Positions 56,891-64,000 of a stretch of 64,000 nt of DNA are shown here, in pieces. Below the pieces are notes generated by a model. The model saw nothing but the letters and a program-made list of their open reading frames with translations, had not been told where the DNA came from and did not search any database. The position numbers and the translations under genes were made by a program. Source of the stretch: Streptomyces sp. KL109B (GTDB lineage: Bacteria; Actinomycetota; Actinomycetes; Streptomycetales; Streptomycetaceae); the NCBI RefSeq assembly GCF_030766935.1, contig NZ_JASERL010000015.1, positions 62,001 through 126,000 on the forward strand, given 5' to 3'. Position 1 is the stretch's first letter; every line of letters begins with the position of its first letter.

Positions 56891-56915
56891 CTTACATACA
56901 AGCCTTGTATGTAAG
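56891..56915. promoter_or_regulatory. Perfect palindromic GntR operator
   Basis: Arms CTTACATACAA and TTGTATGTAAG (11 bp, perfect) around GCC, midway between the MFS start (56838) and the GntR start (56948). Its AT-richness stands out against the surroundings, and it is the only such site in the gap. Confidence 0.85.
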
Positions 56916-56947
56916 AATTTCCGCAGCTGAGGTGAGAGGGTGACGGC

Positions 56948-57721
56948 ATGCGGGACGAGCAGCGACGAAGCAGGACGACGACACGGCGCACGGCGGGCGC
57001 GAGCCCCAAGGAGTCGAACCGGGCCCGCGTGCACGCGCTGCTGCGCGCCCGCATCACCTCGCTCGAACTGCCGCCCGGCGCCCCGCTGTCGGAGAACGAA
57101 CTCGCGGCCGAGCTCGACGTCAGCCGGACCCCGGTGCGCGAGGCGCTGATCCTGCTGGGCGAGGAGTCACTGGTCGACATCTTCCCGAAGCTCGGCACGT
57201 TCGTGTCCCGGATCAGCGTCGACGCGGTCCTGGAGGCGCAGTTCATGCGGGAGGCGCTCGAACTGGCCGCGCTGCGCGAGGCGGTGAAGCGGGCCGAGGC
57301 GGAGGACATCGCCGCGCTGCGGGCCATCCTCGACGCGCAGGGCGCGGCGCTGAAGGCGGCGGACGACGACGCGTTCTTCGAGCAGGACGAGGACTTCCAC
57401 CGCCGCCTGATGGAGGCCAGCGGGCACCGCACCCTGTGGCGCACGGTCACGACGGCCAAGGCCCACCTCGACCGGGCCCGCCGTCTGAGCCTGCCGCTGC
57501 CCCGGCGCATCGAGCACCTCATCGACGAGCACCGGGCGGTGGTCGACGCCCTCGAACAGCGCGACGCCGCGCGGGCCGAGGAGGCGCTGCGCGGTCATCT
57601 CCAGGGTGTCTTCGACGACATCGGCACGATCCAGGCCGAGCGCCCCGAACTCTTCGTCGAGCCGGACGAGTCGCCGTCCGCGCCCGCCCGGCACCGGCCG
57701 CATCCGGGCCTGCGCGCCTGA
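56948..57721 (+). CDS. GntR-family (FCD) regulator of sugar-acid operon
   Basis: 257 aa. Winged helix RARVHALLRARITSLELPPGAPLSENELAAELDVSRTPVREALILLGEESLVDIFPKLGTFV; FCD domain with DEDFHRRLMEASGH, EHLIDEHRAVVDAL and a last helix ALRGHLQGVFDD that supply the metal-binding Asp/His set. This ExuR/UxuR-like subtype responds to hexuronates or aldonates. Divergent from the MFS-led operon over a single perfect palindrome. The basic N terminus (RRSRTTTRRTAG) may add DNA contacts. Confidence 0.92.
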   Translation: MRDEQRRSRTTTRRTAGASPKESNRARVHALLRARITSLELPPGAPLSENELAAELDVSRTPVREALILLGEESLVDIFPKLGTFVSRISVDAVLEAQFMREALELAALREAVKRAEAEDIAALRAILDAQGAALKAADDDAFFEQDEDFHRRLMEASGHRTLWRTVTTAKAHLDRARRLSLPLPRRIEHLIDEHRAVVDALEQRDAARAEEALRGHLQGVFDDIGTIQAERPELFVEPDESPSAPARHRPHPGLRA

Positions 57722-57729
57722 CCACTCAA

Positions 57730-57751
57730 GACGCCCCGCGCACGCGGCGTC
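57730..57751. terminator. Bidirectional hairpin
   Basis: GACGCC and GGCGTC pair, with further GC pairing inside, between the convergent GntR and BKACE-like genes; it reaches the stop codon of the latter. Confidence 0.5.
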
Positions 57752-58454
57752 AGCCCACCGCCCGTATCAGCTCGGCGTTGCTCGCGGCCGGTCTGCCGTC
57801 GGGGAGGTGCAGTATGTCCTCAAGGCCGATGCGGATGTCGAGGTCGAGGGAGACGGCGAGGCGGAGGACCGGCCAGGCCGAGCCGTTCTCGCCGTGCAGG
57901 AGGACGGGCGTGATCGCGGCGGCCGGTTCGAGTTCGGCCAGCAGGTCGTCGGCCGCGCGCGCCGCGTCCCTCGGGGCGGTCTCCGTGATCTCGGCGAGGA
58001 CGCGCAGCACGCGGTGGGACTCGGGCCAGGCGAGGAAGCGGCGGGCCGCGTCGGTTCCGGAGTAGATGCCCGCCTCGATGCCGATGCCCCGGTCGAGCAG
58101 GGCGGTGGCCACTTCTTCGGCGCCGTCCTCGTGCCAGTTCACGGAAGCGTGGTCGGGCAGCACCGTCCAGGCACGCACTTGTGCGGCGCGGGCCGCGGCG
58201 TCCGGCGTCGCCCACGCGCCCGTGGTGACGCCGACGGGTATGCCCGGGACGGCGGCCCGCACCGCGCTGACGGCAGCCGCGACGACGGCGGGGTCGAGGG
58301 TGTCCGCTCCGTCCGCGCGCTTGGGGTGGAGATGGACGTCCCGGGCCCCGGCGGCGACGGCCCCACGGGCCGCGGCCGCCAACTCCTCGGGGCGCACGGG
58401 AAGGTGGGCGCACTCGGCGCGGGTTCGCGCGCCGTTCGGACAGACCTGCAACAT
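57750..58454 (-). CDS. BKACE/DUF849-like beta-keto acid cleavage protein, short form
   Basis: 234 aa. The start MLQVCPNGARTRAECAHLPVRPEELAAAARGAVAAGARDVHLHPK contains the HLH zinc pair and the N-terminal Asn/Gly stretch of the 3-keto-5-aminohexanoate cleavage (Kce/BKACE) family, which splits beta-keto acids using acetyl-CoA. Most members are about 270-310 aa; this branch is shorter and loses part of the C-terminal barrel (it ends DIRIGLEDILHLPDGRPAASNAELI). Substrate unknown. Monocistronic, convergent with the GntR gene. Confidence 0.82.
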   Translation of the reverse strand: MLQVCPNGARTRAECAHLPVRPEELAAAARGAVAAGARDVHLHPKRADGADTLDPAVVAAAVSAVRAAVPGIPVGVTTGAWATPDAAARAAQVRAWTVLPDHASVNWHEDGAEEVATALLDRGIGIEAGIYSGTDAARRFLAWPESHRVLRVLAEITETAPRDAARAADDLLAELEPAAAITPVLLHGENGSAWPVLRLAVSLDLDIRIGLEDILHLPDGRPAASNAELIRAVG

Positions 58455-58752
58455 GACTCGATGCTCTCAGGCGGGTCTGACAATCGCCGTCGCCGGGCCG
58501 AGCCGAATCCCTCCGGCCCCGGCCCCGCACGGCTTTCGGCCAATTCGGCGCTGTTCGGTACGCCGTGGTCGGGGCGTCGCCCGGTACGGAGGCCCTGGTC
58601 CCGGGCCCGGGGCCGTGTTGCCCGCCGTTCGTGGTCCGGTCACAACCGGCCAGAACCGTCGAGGAATATGCTAATTCGTCAGTTCAAATACCCCGGGCCT
58701 ACCTAACTTTCTCTGGCCACATCGCACTCACGCAGCCCTGGGGGGACGCACC
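58455..58752. other. Intergenic stretch before the protease gene
   Basis: 298 nt between divergent genes. The last 90 nt are AT-richer (around 58665-58715), as expected for the protease promoter, but I cannot pick a convincing -35/-10 pair. No repeat, RNA gene or clear dyad is visible. Confidence 0.4.
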
Positions 58753-59916
58753 ATGGGACACGCCCGCACGAGACACACCCGTAAGAGACTCGCGCAGTTG
58801 GCCGCGGCCGCGCTGCTGCTGTCCGCCGCCACCGCGCTGCCCGCCTCGGCCCTGCCCGGCTCGGCGGAAGGCCCCGCGGACGGCTCCGCCAAGCCGCTCT
58901 CCTCCCCCGCCGAGGCGACGGCCTTCGCGAAGAAGCTCGGCGCCGACCGGACCGGCGGCACGTACGTCAAGGACGGCCGGACCGTCGTCGCGGTGACCGA
59001 CAAGGCCGCCGCGCAGTCCGTCCGCGACGCCGGCGGGACCCCGGAGCTGGTCGCTCGTAGCACCGCCGAACTGAACGCGCTGCACCGCAAGTTGGACGCC
59101 CTGGGGAACATCCCCAACACGAGCTGGGGCGTCGAGGCGAGCGCCAACCAGGTGAGCGTGGACGTCTTCGACGGGGCACCGGCCGCCGGCCGGGCAAAGA
59201 TCGAGAAGCTGGCCCAGGCCCACCCGGACGCGATCCGCGTCAACAGGCTCGACACCAAGCTGAAGTTCAAGGCCACCGACCTGCGCGGCGCCAACGGGAT
59301 CACGTCGAGCGGCTGGCTGTGCAGCGCCGGGTTCAACACGAAGAACTCCTCGGGGACGATCTACACGCTCACCGCGGGCCACTGCGTGCCGGGCACCGGC
59401 AACACCTGGTACATGGCGCACAACAACGCCAAGATCGGCACCCAGACCGCGTACACCTTCGGCTCCGGCACCAGCGGCACCACCGGCACCTGTGACGGCT
59501 CCACGCGCGCGTGCGACTGGGCGAGCATCAAGGCGGACGTCACGAGCATCAACCCGCTGGGCACGGTCCGGTACTGGGGCGGCGACTACCACCAGATCGA
59601 GAGCTCCCGGTTCCCGACGGAGGGCGAGCACATCGACCGGATCGGCGTCAGCAGCCAGGACCTGACGGGCAACGTCACCAAGACGAGCACGACCGTCAAC
59701 ATCGACGGCGAGACGCTCTACGGGATGATGGAGACGAACAACTGCGCCCTCGGTGGCGACAGCGGTGGACCGGCGGTGCACGGCACGGTGGCTCTGGGGA
59801 TGCTCTCCGGCGGCACGAGCGAAACGGTGTGCACCTCCAGCTCCAGCGGCACGTACCGGAATTACTTCACCAGGGTGCAGACCGTGCTGAACGAGCGTGG
59901 GCTGCACGTCTACTGA
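58753..59916 (+). CDS. Secreted trypsin-like serine protease, streptogrisin type (S1)
   Basis: 387 aa. Signal peptide (RKRLAQLAAAALLLSAATALPASA), then an alpha-lytic-type propeptide of about 140 residues, then the mature chymotrypsin fold beginning near ATDLRGANGI. Catalytic triad His210 (LTAGHC), Asp255 (CDWASIKAD) and Ser337 (GGDSGGP); cysteines flank each site. Streptogrisins are exported, fold with the help of the propeptide and digest extracellular protein. A lipoprotein gene follows after 27 nt and may share the transcript. Confidence 0.93.
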   Translation: MGHARTRHTRKRLAQLAAAALLLSAATALPASALPGSAEGPADGSAKPLSSPAEATAFAKKLGADRTGGTYVKDGRTVVAVTDKAAAQSVRDAGGTPELVARSTAELNALHRKLDALGNIPNTSWGVEASANQVSVDVFDGAPAAGRAKIEKLAQAHPDAIRVNRLDTKLKFKATDLRGANGITSSGWLCSAGFNTKNSSGTIYTLTAGHCVPGTGNTWYMAHNNAKIGTQTAYTFGSGTSGTTGTCDGSTRACDWASIKADVTSINPLGTVRYWGGDYHQIESSRFPTEGEHIDRIGVSSQDLTGNVTKTSTTVNIDGETLYGMMETNNCALGGDSGGPAVHGTVALGMLSGGTSETVCTSSSSGTYRNYFTRVQTVLNERGLHVY

Positions 59917-59943
59917 CCGTCCGGTGACCGTCCAGGAGGACAC

Positions 59944-60858
59944 ATGCGCAGCGGGGGAGTTCGCTCCGGCGGCCGGTGGGCGCGCCTCGTCGTCCTGTCC
60001 GTCGTCGGGCTCGTCGCCGTGACCGGTTGCGGCGGCGCCGGGAAGGTGGCGGGCGACGGCGGGGACGCGCTCGCGGAGCGGGCCCGGCGGGTCGCCGACG
60101 CCTGGGACGGCTCCCCCGCGGCCACCGCGTGGCGCACCGCCGGCTACCACCCCACCGGGGAGCCGGTGCGGCTGCCGCGCGGCGGCCTTCACGATGGCGC
60201 CGACCAACAGGCGTACGAGCGGCGGAACTTCAAGCTCGCGGGCGGCGGCCTGCCCGGCACCGCCCCGAAGACCGGAGAGGTGACGTGGCCGTCCGGGGGC
60301 GCATCCGTCGTACGTCCGCTGGTGGGGGCCGAGGAGTCGTACGACGCGCTGGCCGGGCCGAGTGACGCGAACGAGCCCCATCTCTCGGTACGCGCGGTGG
60401 AGTTGGGGCGGATGACAGTGGCCACCAGCCGTGGGCCGGCGCTCGTCCCCGCCTGGATCTACACGCTCGACGGCTACTCGACCCCGCTGAAGCAGGCCGC
60501 CGCCGTCCCGTCGGCCGCACCCCGCTCCCCCATCGCACCGACCCACGACCTCCCCGGCCTCCCGCTCGACCGCTTCCTCGGGGCCTCCCCCTCCGACGGA
60601 CGGAAGGTGACGGTCGTCGCCATCCACGGCGTCTGCGACAAGGGCCCCGCGGTCGAGGCCTTGGAGACGCGCGGCAGTGTCGTCCTGTCCGCCACCGTGC
60701 CGGACCCCGACCCGGACGGTGAACGCACCTGCACCAAGCAGGGAAAGCTGGAGCGCGTCGAAGTGAAGCTGCGCGAGCCCCTCGGGGAGCGGCTCCTGCT
60801 CGACGCGCTCTCCGGCCGCCCGGTGCCCGCTCGCGGGCTCGCCGGTCTCGCCCCGTGA
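59944..60858 (+). CDS. Hypothetical lipoprotein
   Basis: 304 aa. Signal sequence WARLVVLSVVGLVAVTGC gives a lipobox (VTGC), so the protein should be anchored outside the membrane. The mature part starts with a Gly-rich linker and has two Cys (HGVCDKG and ERTCTKQG) that could pair. I recognise no domain; the run DGLHDG...PLVGAEESYDAL is typical of Streptomyces-specific unknowns. AGGAGG before ATG. Its stop abuts the stop of the convergent dehydrogenase (TGATCA). Confidence 0.8.
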   Translation: MRSGGVRSGGRWARLVVLSVVGLVAVTGCGGAGKVAGDGGDALAERARRVADAWDGSPAATAWRTAGYHPTGEPVRLPRGGLHDGADQQAYERRNFKLAGGGLPGTAPKTGEVTWPSGGASVVRPLVGAEESYDALAGPSDANEPHLSVRAVELGRMTVATSRGPALVPAWIYTLDGYSTPLKQAAAVPSAAPRSPIAPTHDLPGLPLDRFLGASPSDGRKVTVVAIHGVCDKGPAVEALETRGSVVLSATVPDPDPDGERTCTKQGKLERVEVKLREPLGERLLLDALSGRPVPARGLAGLAP

Positions 60859-61647
60859 TCAGCCGACCGTCCACCCGCCGTCGATGACCAGGTCCGTGCC
60901 CGTCATCACGGCGGCCTGCGGACCGCACAGGAACGCCACCGCCTCGGCGACCTCCTCCGGCTCCACGAGCCGCTTCACCGCGGCGTCCTTCAGCATCACG
61001 GAGTGCAGCACCTCCTCCTCGCTGATGCCGTGCGCGCGGGCCTGGTCGGCGAGCTGCTTGTCGACGAGCGGGGTGCGTACGTAGCCGGGGTTGACGCAGT
61101 TGGAGGTCACGCCGTGCGGGCCGCCCTCCAGCGCCACCACCTTCGACAGCCCTTCCAGGCCGTGCTTGGCGGTGACGTACGCGCCCTTGAACTCGGAGGC
61201 GCGCAGCCCGTGTATGGAGGAGATGTTCACGATGCGGCCCCAGCCCTGCTCGTACATGTGCGGCAGCGACTTCCGGATGATCCGGAACGGGGCCTCCAGC
61301 ATGATGCGCAGCATCAGGGAGAACTTCTCCGGGTCGAACTCGTGGAGCGGCGCGACCTGTTGGATGCCCGCGCAGTTCACGACGATGTCGGCCTCGGGGA
61401 CGACGGAGTCGAGCGTGTCGAGCTCGGACAGGTCCGCGACGACCGCGTCCCCGCCCGTCTCGGCCGCGAGGCTGTGCACGGCATGCGCGTTCAGGTCGAG
61501 CCCGATGACGTGGGCCCCGGCTCGCGCCAGGCGCAGGGCGGTGGCGCGGCCGATGCCGCTGGCGGCGCCGGTGACGAGGGCGCGGCGGCCGGCCGGATCG
61601 GAGGGGTGGGAGGAGTCGGAGGAGTGGGAGGAGGACGTGCTGCTCAC
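60859..61647 (-). CDS. bdhA: 3-hydroxybutyrate dehydrogenase (SDR)
   Basis: 262 aa SDR. Cofactor motif VTGAASGIGRATALRLA with LDLN after it (NAD preference), NCAG(I)Q, catalytic Ser in VNISSIHGLRASEFKGAYVTAKHG with Tyr and Lys, and NCVNPGYVRTPLV. The QQVAPLHEF and LRIMLEAPFR stretches match D-3-hydroxybutyrate dehydrogenases, which interconvert 3-hydroxybutyrate and acetoacetate. A Ser/Asp/His-rich repeat makes up the first 18 residues. GTG start after AAAGG; downstream of acetoacetate decarboxylase on the same strand (55 nt). Confidence 0.9.
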   Translation of the reverse strand: MSSTSSSHSSDSSHPSDPAGRRALVTGAASGIGRATALRLARAGAHVIGLDLNAHAVHSLAAETGGDAVVADLSELDTLDSVVPEADIVVNCAGIQQVAPLHEFDPEKFSLMLRIMLEAPFRIIRKSLPHMYEQGWGRIVNISSIHGLRASEFKGAYVTAKHGLEGLSKVVALEGGPHGVTSNCVNPGYVRTPLVDKQLADQARAHGISEEEVLHSVMLKDAAVKRLVEPEEVAEAVAFLCGPQAAVMTGTDLVIDGGWTVG

Positions 61648-61702
61648 CTGGGTGCCTTTCTGCGAGTGACGAAGCTACGAGTGACGAAGCGGGGGACGCC
61701 GC

Positions 61703-62449
61703 CTATCGCCGCGCGAGGTAGTCGTGGGCGAGTTCCGCGCGCGGCAGGGTGAGGTCGGTGAGGACGTGCGAGACCTTGACGATCTCCCGTACGGGCAGGT
61801 CGGCGAGCGGGGCGAGGGCGTGCTCGAAGAGCTGGAGGCGGGCCGGTCCCGTCCAGGCGCCCTTGATGGTGAGGTCGGTGATCCGCGAGCGGACGAGTTC
61901 GCAGATGCGGGGCCTGCCACCGTCGTAGCCGGGGATCATCTTGAGCATGTACGTGGGCGCGGCGACCTCCTCGCGCGCCTCCTCTTCGCTGAGCGTGGCG
62001 TGCTTGAAGCCCATGGTGGCGGTGGCCACCCGCAGCGATCCGTAGTCGAGGGTGCCGACCAGGGTGTCGGAGTCGGTGCAGAGGCGGGGTGTGCCGAGCT
62101 TCTTCGGGTACGCGCTCGCCTCCCGGCCGAGCGCGATCGCGGGCCCGTTGTCGAGGTACATGGAGTGGATGTAGTCGGCCGCCTCGCCGTCGAGTCCGGT
62201 CACGCGGATCACCTGTCCGGACTCGGTGTAGTCGCCGAGGCCGCTGCTGTCGGGCATCCGGATCACCTCGAAGCGCACGAGCGGCTCGTCGATCCCGAGC
62301 GGCTCGGGGACCACGGCGCGCAGCGCGTCCGGGTCGGTGCGATAGGTGATGTTGAGGTACTCCCGGTCCACGAAGCGGTACGGGCCGTGCGGGAAGGCCG
62401 GTCCGTTCAGCGGGGTGGCCGGGGCGTCGAGGATGCTGCCGATGTTCAT
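61703..62449 (-). CDS. adc: Acetoacetate decarboxylase
   Basis: 248 aa. ASAYPKKLGTPRL contains the Schiff-base Lys116 followed by Lys117, the same pair as Lys115/Lys116 of clostridial ADC that perturbs the pKa. Size and the Glu-containing EPLVRFEVIRM stretch also fit. It converts acetoacetate to acetone and CO2; some ADC-family relatives in Streptomyces act as aldolase-dehydratases, but the intact Lys pair and the neighbouring 3-hydroxybutyrate dehydrogenase favour ketone-body metabolism. GAAGGA precedes ATG 62449. Divergent from a LysR gene. Confidence 0.88.
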   Translation of the reverse strand: MNIGSILDAPATPLNGPAFPHGPYRFVDREYLNITYRTDPDALRAVVPEPLGIDEPLVRFEVIRMPDSSGLGDYTESGQVIRVTGLDGEAADYIHSMYLDNGPAIALGREASAYPKKLGTPRLCTDSDTLVGTLDYGSLRVATATMGFKHATLSEEEAREEVAAPTYMLKMIPGYDGGRPRICELVRSRITDLTIKGAWTGPARLQLFEHALAPLADLPVREIVKVSHVLTDLTLPRAELAHDYLARR

Positions 62450-62505
62450 GTCCTTCGACGTTAGGGAGTGCGGTGCGGCAAGAGAAATGTGCGGCGGCCA
62501 GGTTT

Positions 62506-62511
62506 TATACA
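62506..62511 (+). promoter_or_regulatory. Probable -10 box of a leaderless LysR gene
   Basis: TATACA (continuing CT) ends 9 nt before ATG 62520, so transcription should begin at or within two bases of the start codon. No Shine-Dalgarno is present. No convincing -35 box is seen. Confidence 0.5.
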
Positions 62512-62519
62512 CTGGGCGT

Positions 62520-63389
62520 ATGAATGAGAACGATCCCGTGGATGTGGAGCTGCGGGATCTGCGCTGGTTCCTGGTGCTGGCCGAGGAGGAGCACTTCTCC
62601 CGGGCGGCGGAGCGCTGCCGGGTCACCCAGCCGACCCTGACCCGTTCCCTGGCGCGTACGGAGAGGGCGCTCGGTGTGCGTCTCGTGGACCGTACGACGC
62701 GCAGCGTGCGGCTGACGGAGGCGGGGCAGCGGCTGCACGCCGAACTGACCGCGGTGCTGCCCCGGTTGGATTCGGCGCTGCGGTCCGTGGGCGAGCGGCC
62801 CGCGCTGCGGCTCGGGTTCACGTGGCTGCTGCCGAGCGAGCTGACGCGGCGGCTCATCAGAGAGTTCGAGCGGGGGACCGGCGGGCGTCTGGAGCTGGTC
62901 CGGCGTGACGAGCGCACGGCCGGTGTCACCACGGGACACACCGACGCCGCGGTGATCCACGGCCACCCGTCCCCCGCGACCGGCCTGCACGTGGTCGAGC
63001 TGGGGATGGAGGAGCGGGTCGCGGCGGTCGGCTCCGGGCACCCGCTGGCCCGCCGCCGTCGGCTGCGCTGGGCGGAGCTCGCCGGCCACGCCCTGGTGGT
63101 CAACAAGCTGAGCGGCACGGTCGGGCCCGCCCTGTGGCCGGCCGGGGCGCGCCCGGAGGTGGCCGTCACCTGTCGTACGTACGACGAGTGGATCGAGATG
63201 GTCGCGGCGGACCGGGGTGTGGGGGTGCTGCCCCGCTCGGCGCGCGATCACCCGCACCCCGGGGTGCGCTATGTGACGATCACGGACGCCCCGTCGGCGC
63301 CGCTGGTCTTCGTGCGTCCGGCGCGGTCGCCGCATCCGCTGACGGACGAGCTGGAGCGGATCGCGCGTACGGCGGCCCAGTTGGACTGA
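62520..63389 (+). CDS. LysR-family regulator
   Basis: 289 aa. VELRDLRWFLVLAEEEHFSRAAERCRVTQPTLTRSLARTERALGVRLVDRTTRSVRLTEAG is the winged helix. The effector domain is shorter than usual (RPALRLGFTWLLPSELTRRLIREFERGTGG, then ERVAAVGSGHPLARRRRLRW), common in Streptomyces relatives. Divergent from acetoacetate decarboxylase across 70 nt, so that operon is the likely target. The start is set by the promoter position. Confidence 0.9.
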   Translation: MNENDPVDVELRDLRWFLVLAEEEHFSRAAERCRVTQPTLTRSLARTERALGVRLVDRTTRSVRLTEAGQRLHAELTAVLPRLDSALRSVGERPALRLGFTWLLPSELTRRLIREFERGTGGRLELVRRDERTAGVTTGHTDAAVIHGHPSPATGLHVVELGMEERVAAVGSGHPLARRRRLRWAELAGHALVVNKLSGTVGPALWPAGARPEVAVTCRTYDEWIEMVAADRGVGVLPRSARDHPHPGVRYVTITDAPSAPLVFVRPARSPHPLTDELERIARTAAQLD

Positions 63390-63423
63390 GCCGCCGTAGG
63401 GGGGATCGCGGTGGAGAGGGGGG

Positions 63424-63999
63424 TCACAGGCTGCGCGCGGTGATGTCCCCGTGGTCGGTGGTGGCGTGGATGGTGAGGGCGGCCTTGGCGCCCTCGGTGT
63501 TCATCAGCGTGTTGTCGATGCGGCCGTAGCCGGTGCCCGCGTCGAGGGTGGCAGAGACGCCGGGCGCGGCGTCGACCGTCACATCGCCCATCCTGGTGCG
63601 GAGTTCGAGCGTGCCGGAGATGGCCTCGCTGATGCGGATGTCGCCCTTCTGCACCGTGATGTCTGCGGGTCCCGCCAGTCGGCCGACCGTGACATCACCT
63701 GCGTAGGCGGCCAGTCGTACACTCGCGGCCTCGTCGATCCTGACGGCGCCGTGCGCGCCCTCGCAGACGAGGTCGCCGAGCCGTCCGACGCCGCGGAACT
63801 CCACGGCCGCCGCGGTCGCCCGCACCCCGGAACCGGCGGGCAGTTGGACCGTCACCTCGATGGCGCCGGACGCCCCGAGGAACTGGTTCTTCTCGGCGGG
63901 GGCGTCGACCCGCAGGACACCGTCGGCGAACTCGACGGTGGTCTGCTCGGCGGCCTTCACGTCGCGGCCCTTCCCGGGGTCGGCGGGGCGGACCTCGAC
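63424..63999 (-). CDS. DUF4097-family beta-helical protein, C-terminal part
   Basis: The coding frame runs off the window on the N-terminal side. The visible 190 residues form alternating short beta strands with the repeating pattern DVTVGRLAGPADITVQKGDIRISEAISGTLELRT, the DUF4097 fold (putative adhesin or envelope-stress-linked). No membrane segment is in the visible part. Function unknown; members are often cotranscribed with regulators or ABC proteins that would lie beyond the edge. Confidence 0.82.
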   Translation of the reverse strand, partial: VEVRPADPGKGRDVKAAEQTTVEFADGVLRVDAPAEKNQFLGASGAIEVTVQLPAGSGVRATAAAVEFRGVGRLGDLVCEGAHGAVRIDEAASVRLAAYAGDVTVGRLAGPADITVQKGDIRISEAISGTLELRTRMGDVTVDAAPGVSATLDAGTGYGRIDNTLMNTEGAKAALTIHATTDHGDITARSL

Positions 64000-64000
64000 G

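Noticed and set aside
1..64000. tRNA, rRNA, CRISPR, phage or insertion-sequence content
   Set aside because: I saw no cloverleaf, rRNA stretch, regularly spaced repeats, integrase, transposase or terminal inverted repeats. The tandem and dispersed repeats have other structures.

Overview
The window is chromosomal DNA of a high-GC actinobacterium, almost certainly Streptomyces or a close relative. Third codon positions are overwhelmingly G/C, GTG starts and 4-nt GTGA/ATGA stop-start overlaps are common, several genes look leaderless, and regulators of the GntR/FCD, LysR, IclR, AraC, ArsR and MerR families are dense. I see no tRNA, rRNA, CRISPR array, insertion sequence or replication origin. 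The region is a mosaic of catabolic and transport operons, as expected of accessory or arm-proximal Streptomyces DNA.

Layout. 1-1460: tail of an SDR oxidoreductase and an orphan cytochrome P450. 1539-7911: a six-gene Mrp cation/proton antiporter operon (A/B fused, then C-G), every junction a GTGA overlap. 7926-18188: an aromatic-degradation island. On the minus strand lie LysR, IclR, a phthalate-dioxygenase-type reductase and a CYP199-like P450; on the plus strand FAH protein, cyclase, flavoprotein hydroxylase, ACMSD-like amidohydrolase, extradiol dioxygenase and a second FAH protein. 18205-20310: AraC regulator divergent from a fosmidomycin-resistance-type MFS pump. 20321-23964: a GntR regulator whose gene is flanked by two identical putative operators, then a pyruvate dehydrogenase E1 carrying a C-terminal peripheral-subunit-binding domain. 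23961-29849: glycosyltransferase, ArsR-VOC pair, SulP transporter, MerR regulator and a DinB-family protein.

29875-38282: a divergent operon pair made of LLM-class flavin monooxygenase, aldehyde dehydrogenase, alpha/beta hydrolase, two tandem DUF1185 proteins, a SnoaL-flavin reductase fusion and an NCS1 permease. A GntR gene belongs to it, and its candidate operator recurs at the GntR promoter and in the divergent promoter region. This looks like a Rut-like system for oxidative opening of an N-heterocycle, but the gene set does not match a pathway I know and is the best candidate for an undescribed system. 38312-43228: acetyltransferase, Gfo/Idh/MocA dehydrogenase and a two-gene quaternary-amine ABC importer with permease and binding protein fused. 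43355-49103: thiolase, LysR, CoA-transferase A and B and 3-hydroxyacyl-CoA dehydrogenase, a beta-ketoadipate-like module with a shared 12-bp site before both target promoters.

49222-57721: alpha-galactosidase, ManD mannonate dehydratase, mannonate oxidoreductase, zinc polyol/aldonate dehydrogenase and MFS carrier, divergent from an FCD regulator across a perfect 11-bp-arm palindrome. The enzymes form a coherent L-gulonate/D-mannonate to 2-keto-3-deoxygluconate route. 57750-63999: a short BKACE-like protein, a streptogrisin-type secreted protease, a lipoprotein, 3-hydroxybutyrate dehydrogenase, acetoacetate decarboxylase, a divergent LysR, and the C-terminal part of a DUF4097 protein cut by the window end.

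Two sequence-level themes recur. A GC-rich dispersed element occurs five times at gene borders and is translated into protein ends at least once and probably twice. Short tandem repeats of 9 or 15 bp sit near gene ends or in regulator linkers, all in multiples of three.
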